Assembly: GCA_973895155.1 (NCBI GenBank)
Contig: OZ316891.1
Span: forward strand, 25,110,001 to 25,174,000
Length of the DNA: 64,000 bases
From: Marsupella aquatica
Taxonomy: Eukaryota > Marchantiophyta
Direction of reading: 5' to 3'
Shown: in pieces, positions 63,504-64,000 of the stretch
How positions within the stretch are numbered: position 1 is the stretch's first letter
How the letters are laid out: every line of letters begins with the position of its first letter
The notes under the pieces: model-generated
What the model saw: the letters and a program-made list of their open reading frames with translations, nothing else
The model's database searches: none
What the model was told of the DNA's origin: nothing
Made by a program: the position numbers and the translations under genes

Positions 63504-64000
63504 TGTGACACGGATAACGTGTCACTTGACCGAACCCAGGTCATAGATTAGGACTTATACGGTCATTAGGACCGTAGCCATAGCGTAGAATAGCACGTAT
63601 AGCCGTCAAGTGGCCATTATGATTAGATTAGGAGTAGGTTAAGATAACCAAATAATTACGAGTTCAGGAAAGGGATTATTACGCACGACCGAGGTACGGT
63701 GGCGGCAGCGGAGTAAAAATCAGTTAGAAGAATCACGCTTGGACCGAGGCGCCGACTTCAGCTCGTTATCAATGACCAAACGGCCTGACCTTCTCACGCT
63801 CGGGCTCGTCCTGGCACCCCCATAAGAGAGGAGCCGATGGCACTGCGGGCCATTTGCTCATATTTACCTTTTTGGAATTCGCGGTCGCTGCCATCCACTC
63901 GCCTTCTTGATTGAATCCAGTCGACCTTATGAGGAGATTATCGAGGAAGAAGAGCGGAATGGGGGGAGATTTAGTCAGGACGAGCGAGGCCTCCGCAAAA
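63504..64000 (+). mobile_element. TGT..ACA element E, 5' part
   Basis: It starts TGTGACACGGATAACGTG directly after transposase coding sequence. The first 500 bp match the complement of 10,940-11,443 (5' region of element B) closely, including GTCCTAATGACCGTATAAG and AGCCGATGGTGCTGCGG-like segments on the respective strands. The left 5-bp flank is CTTGG. The right end is outside the window. Confidence 0.75.

Noticed and set aside
1-64000. CRISPR-like arrays from the many spaced repeats
   Set aside because: Repeats are tandem or dispersed transposon sequence without unique spacers of constant length, in a eukaryotic context.

Overview
The window is a nest of transposable elements from a plant-type nuclear genome. 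Spliceosomal introns with GT..AG borders, CCCTAAA-type telomere-like blocks, a land-plant-type starch-binding exon and a mitochondrial-type HSP60 fragment all point to a streptophyte (charophyte alga, bryophyte, fern or lycophyte). I cannot fix the species. I see no intact host gene, rRNA, tRNA or CRISPR array.

Layout, left to right. (1) 1-11,500 is the right part of a CACTA (En/Spm) element, CACTA-2, split by a 3.8-kb TGT..ACA element at 7,608-11,443. (2) 11,501-12,438 is the 3' part of another TGT..ACA element, the target of CACTA-2. (3) About 12.4-15.6 kb holds a decayed LTR-retrotransposon-like gag with a zinc knuckle. (4) 15,629-44,644 looks like one giant Mutator-like element (M1) of about 19 kb plus a nested 10,010-bp CACTA element (26,496-36,505) flanked by the 3-bp duplication GAC. 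M1 carries, on the minus strand, an AT-hook protein, two F-box-like proteins and a SWIM-type transposase. On the plus strand it carries a long gene joining a ParB/sulfiredoxin-like motif to a Ulp1 (C48) protease. (5) 44.6-49.5 kb holds a third F-box-like gene and an unknown gene, interrupted by a 2.5-kb TGT..ACA element (46,354-48,811). (6) 49.5-53.7 kb is a decayed second Mutator-like element (M2). (7) 53.7-54.3 kb is a direct repeat. (8) 54,283-63,503 is a second copy of M1, interrupted by a 4.0-kb TGT..ACA element (56,484-60,481) and cut at 63,504 by the start of another.

What ties M1 together. Dozens of short palindromes of the type TCGGCGA-GGG-TCGCCGA lie between its genes and in its introns, and are absent from the nested CACTA and TGT..ACA elements. 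The promoter of the minus-strand F-box gene (19.3-19.9 kb) is closely similar to that of the plus-strand ParB-Ulp1 gene (37.2-37.6 kb). The F-box genes share a 3' end. The most interesting candidates for undescribed biology are M1 as a multi-gene transposon with a ParB-like protein and its own palindromes; the TGT..ACA elements, which have 5-bp target duplications and a gag-like coiled-coil protein but no long terminal repeats; and the nested CACTA element, which encodes a GW/WG-rich protein and holds pieces of two host genes.

Almost every coding region carries stops or frameshifts. The best preserved are the M1 transposase, the AT-hook gene, F-box-like gene 2 and the CACTA GW-rich gene.
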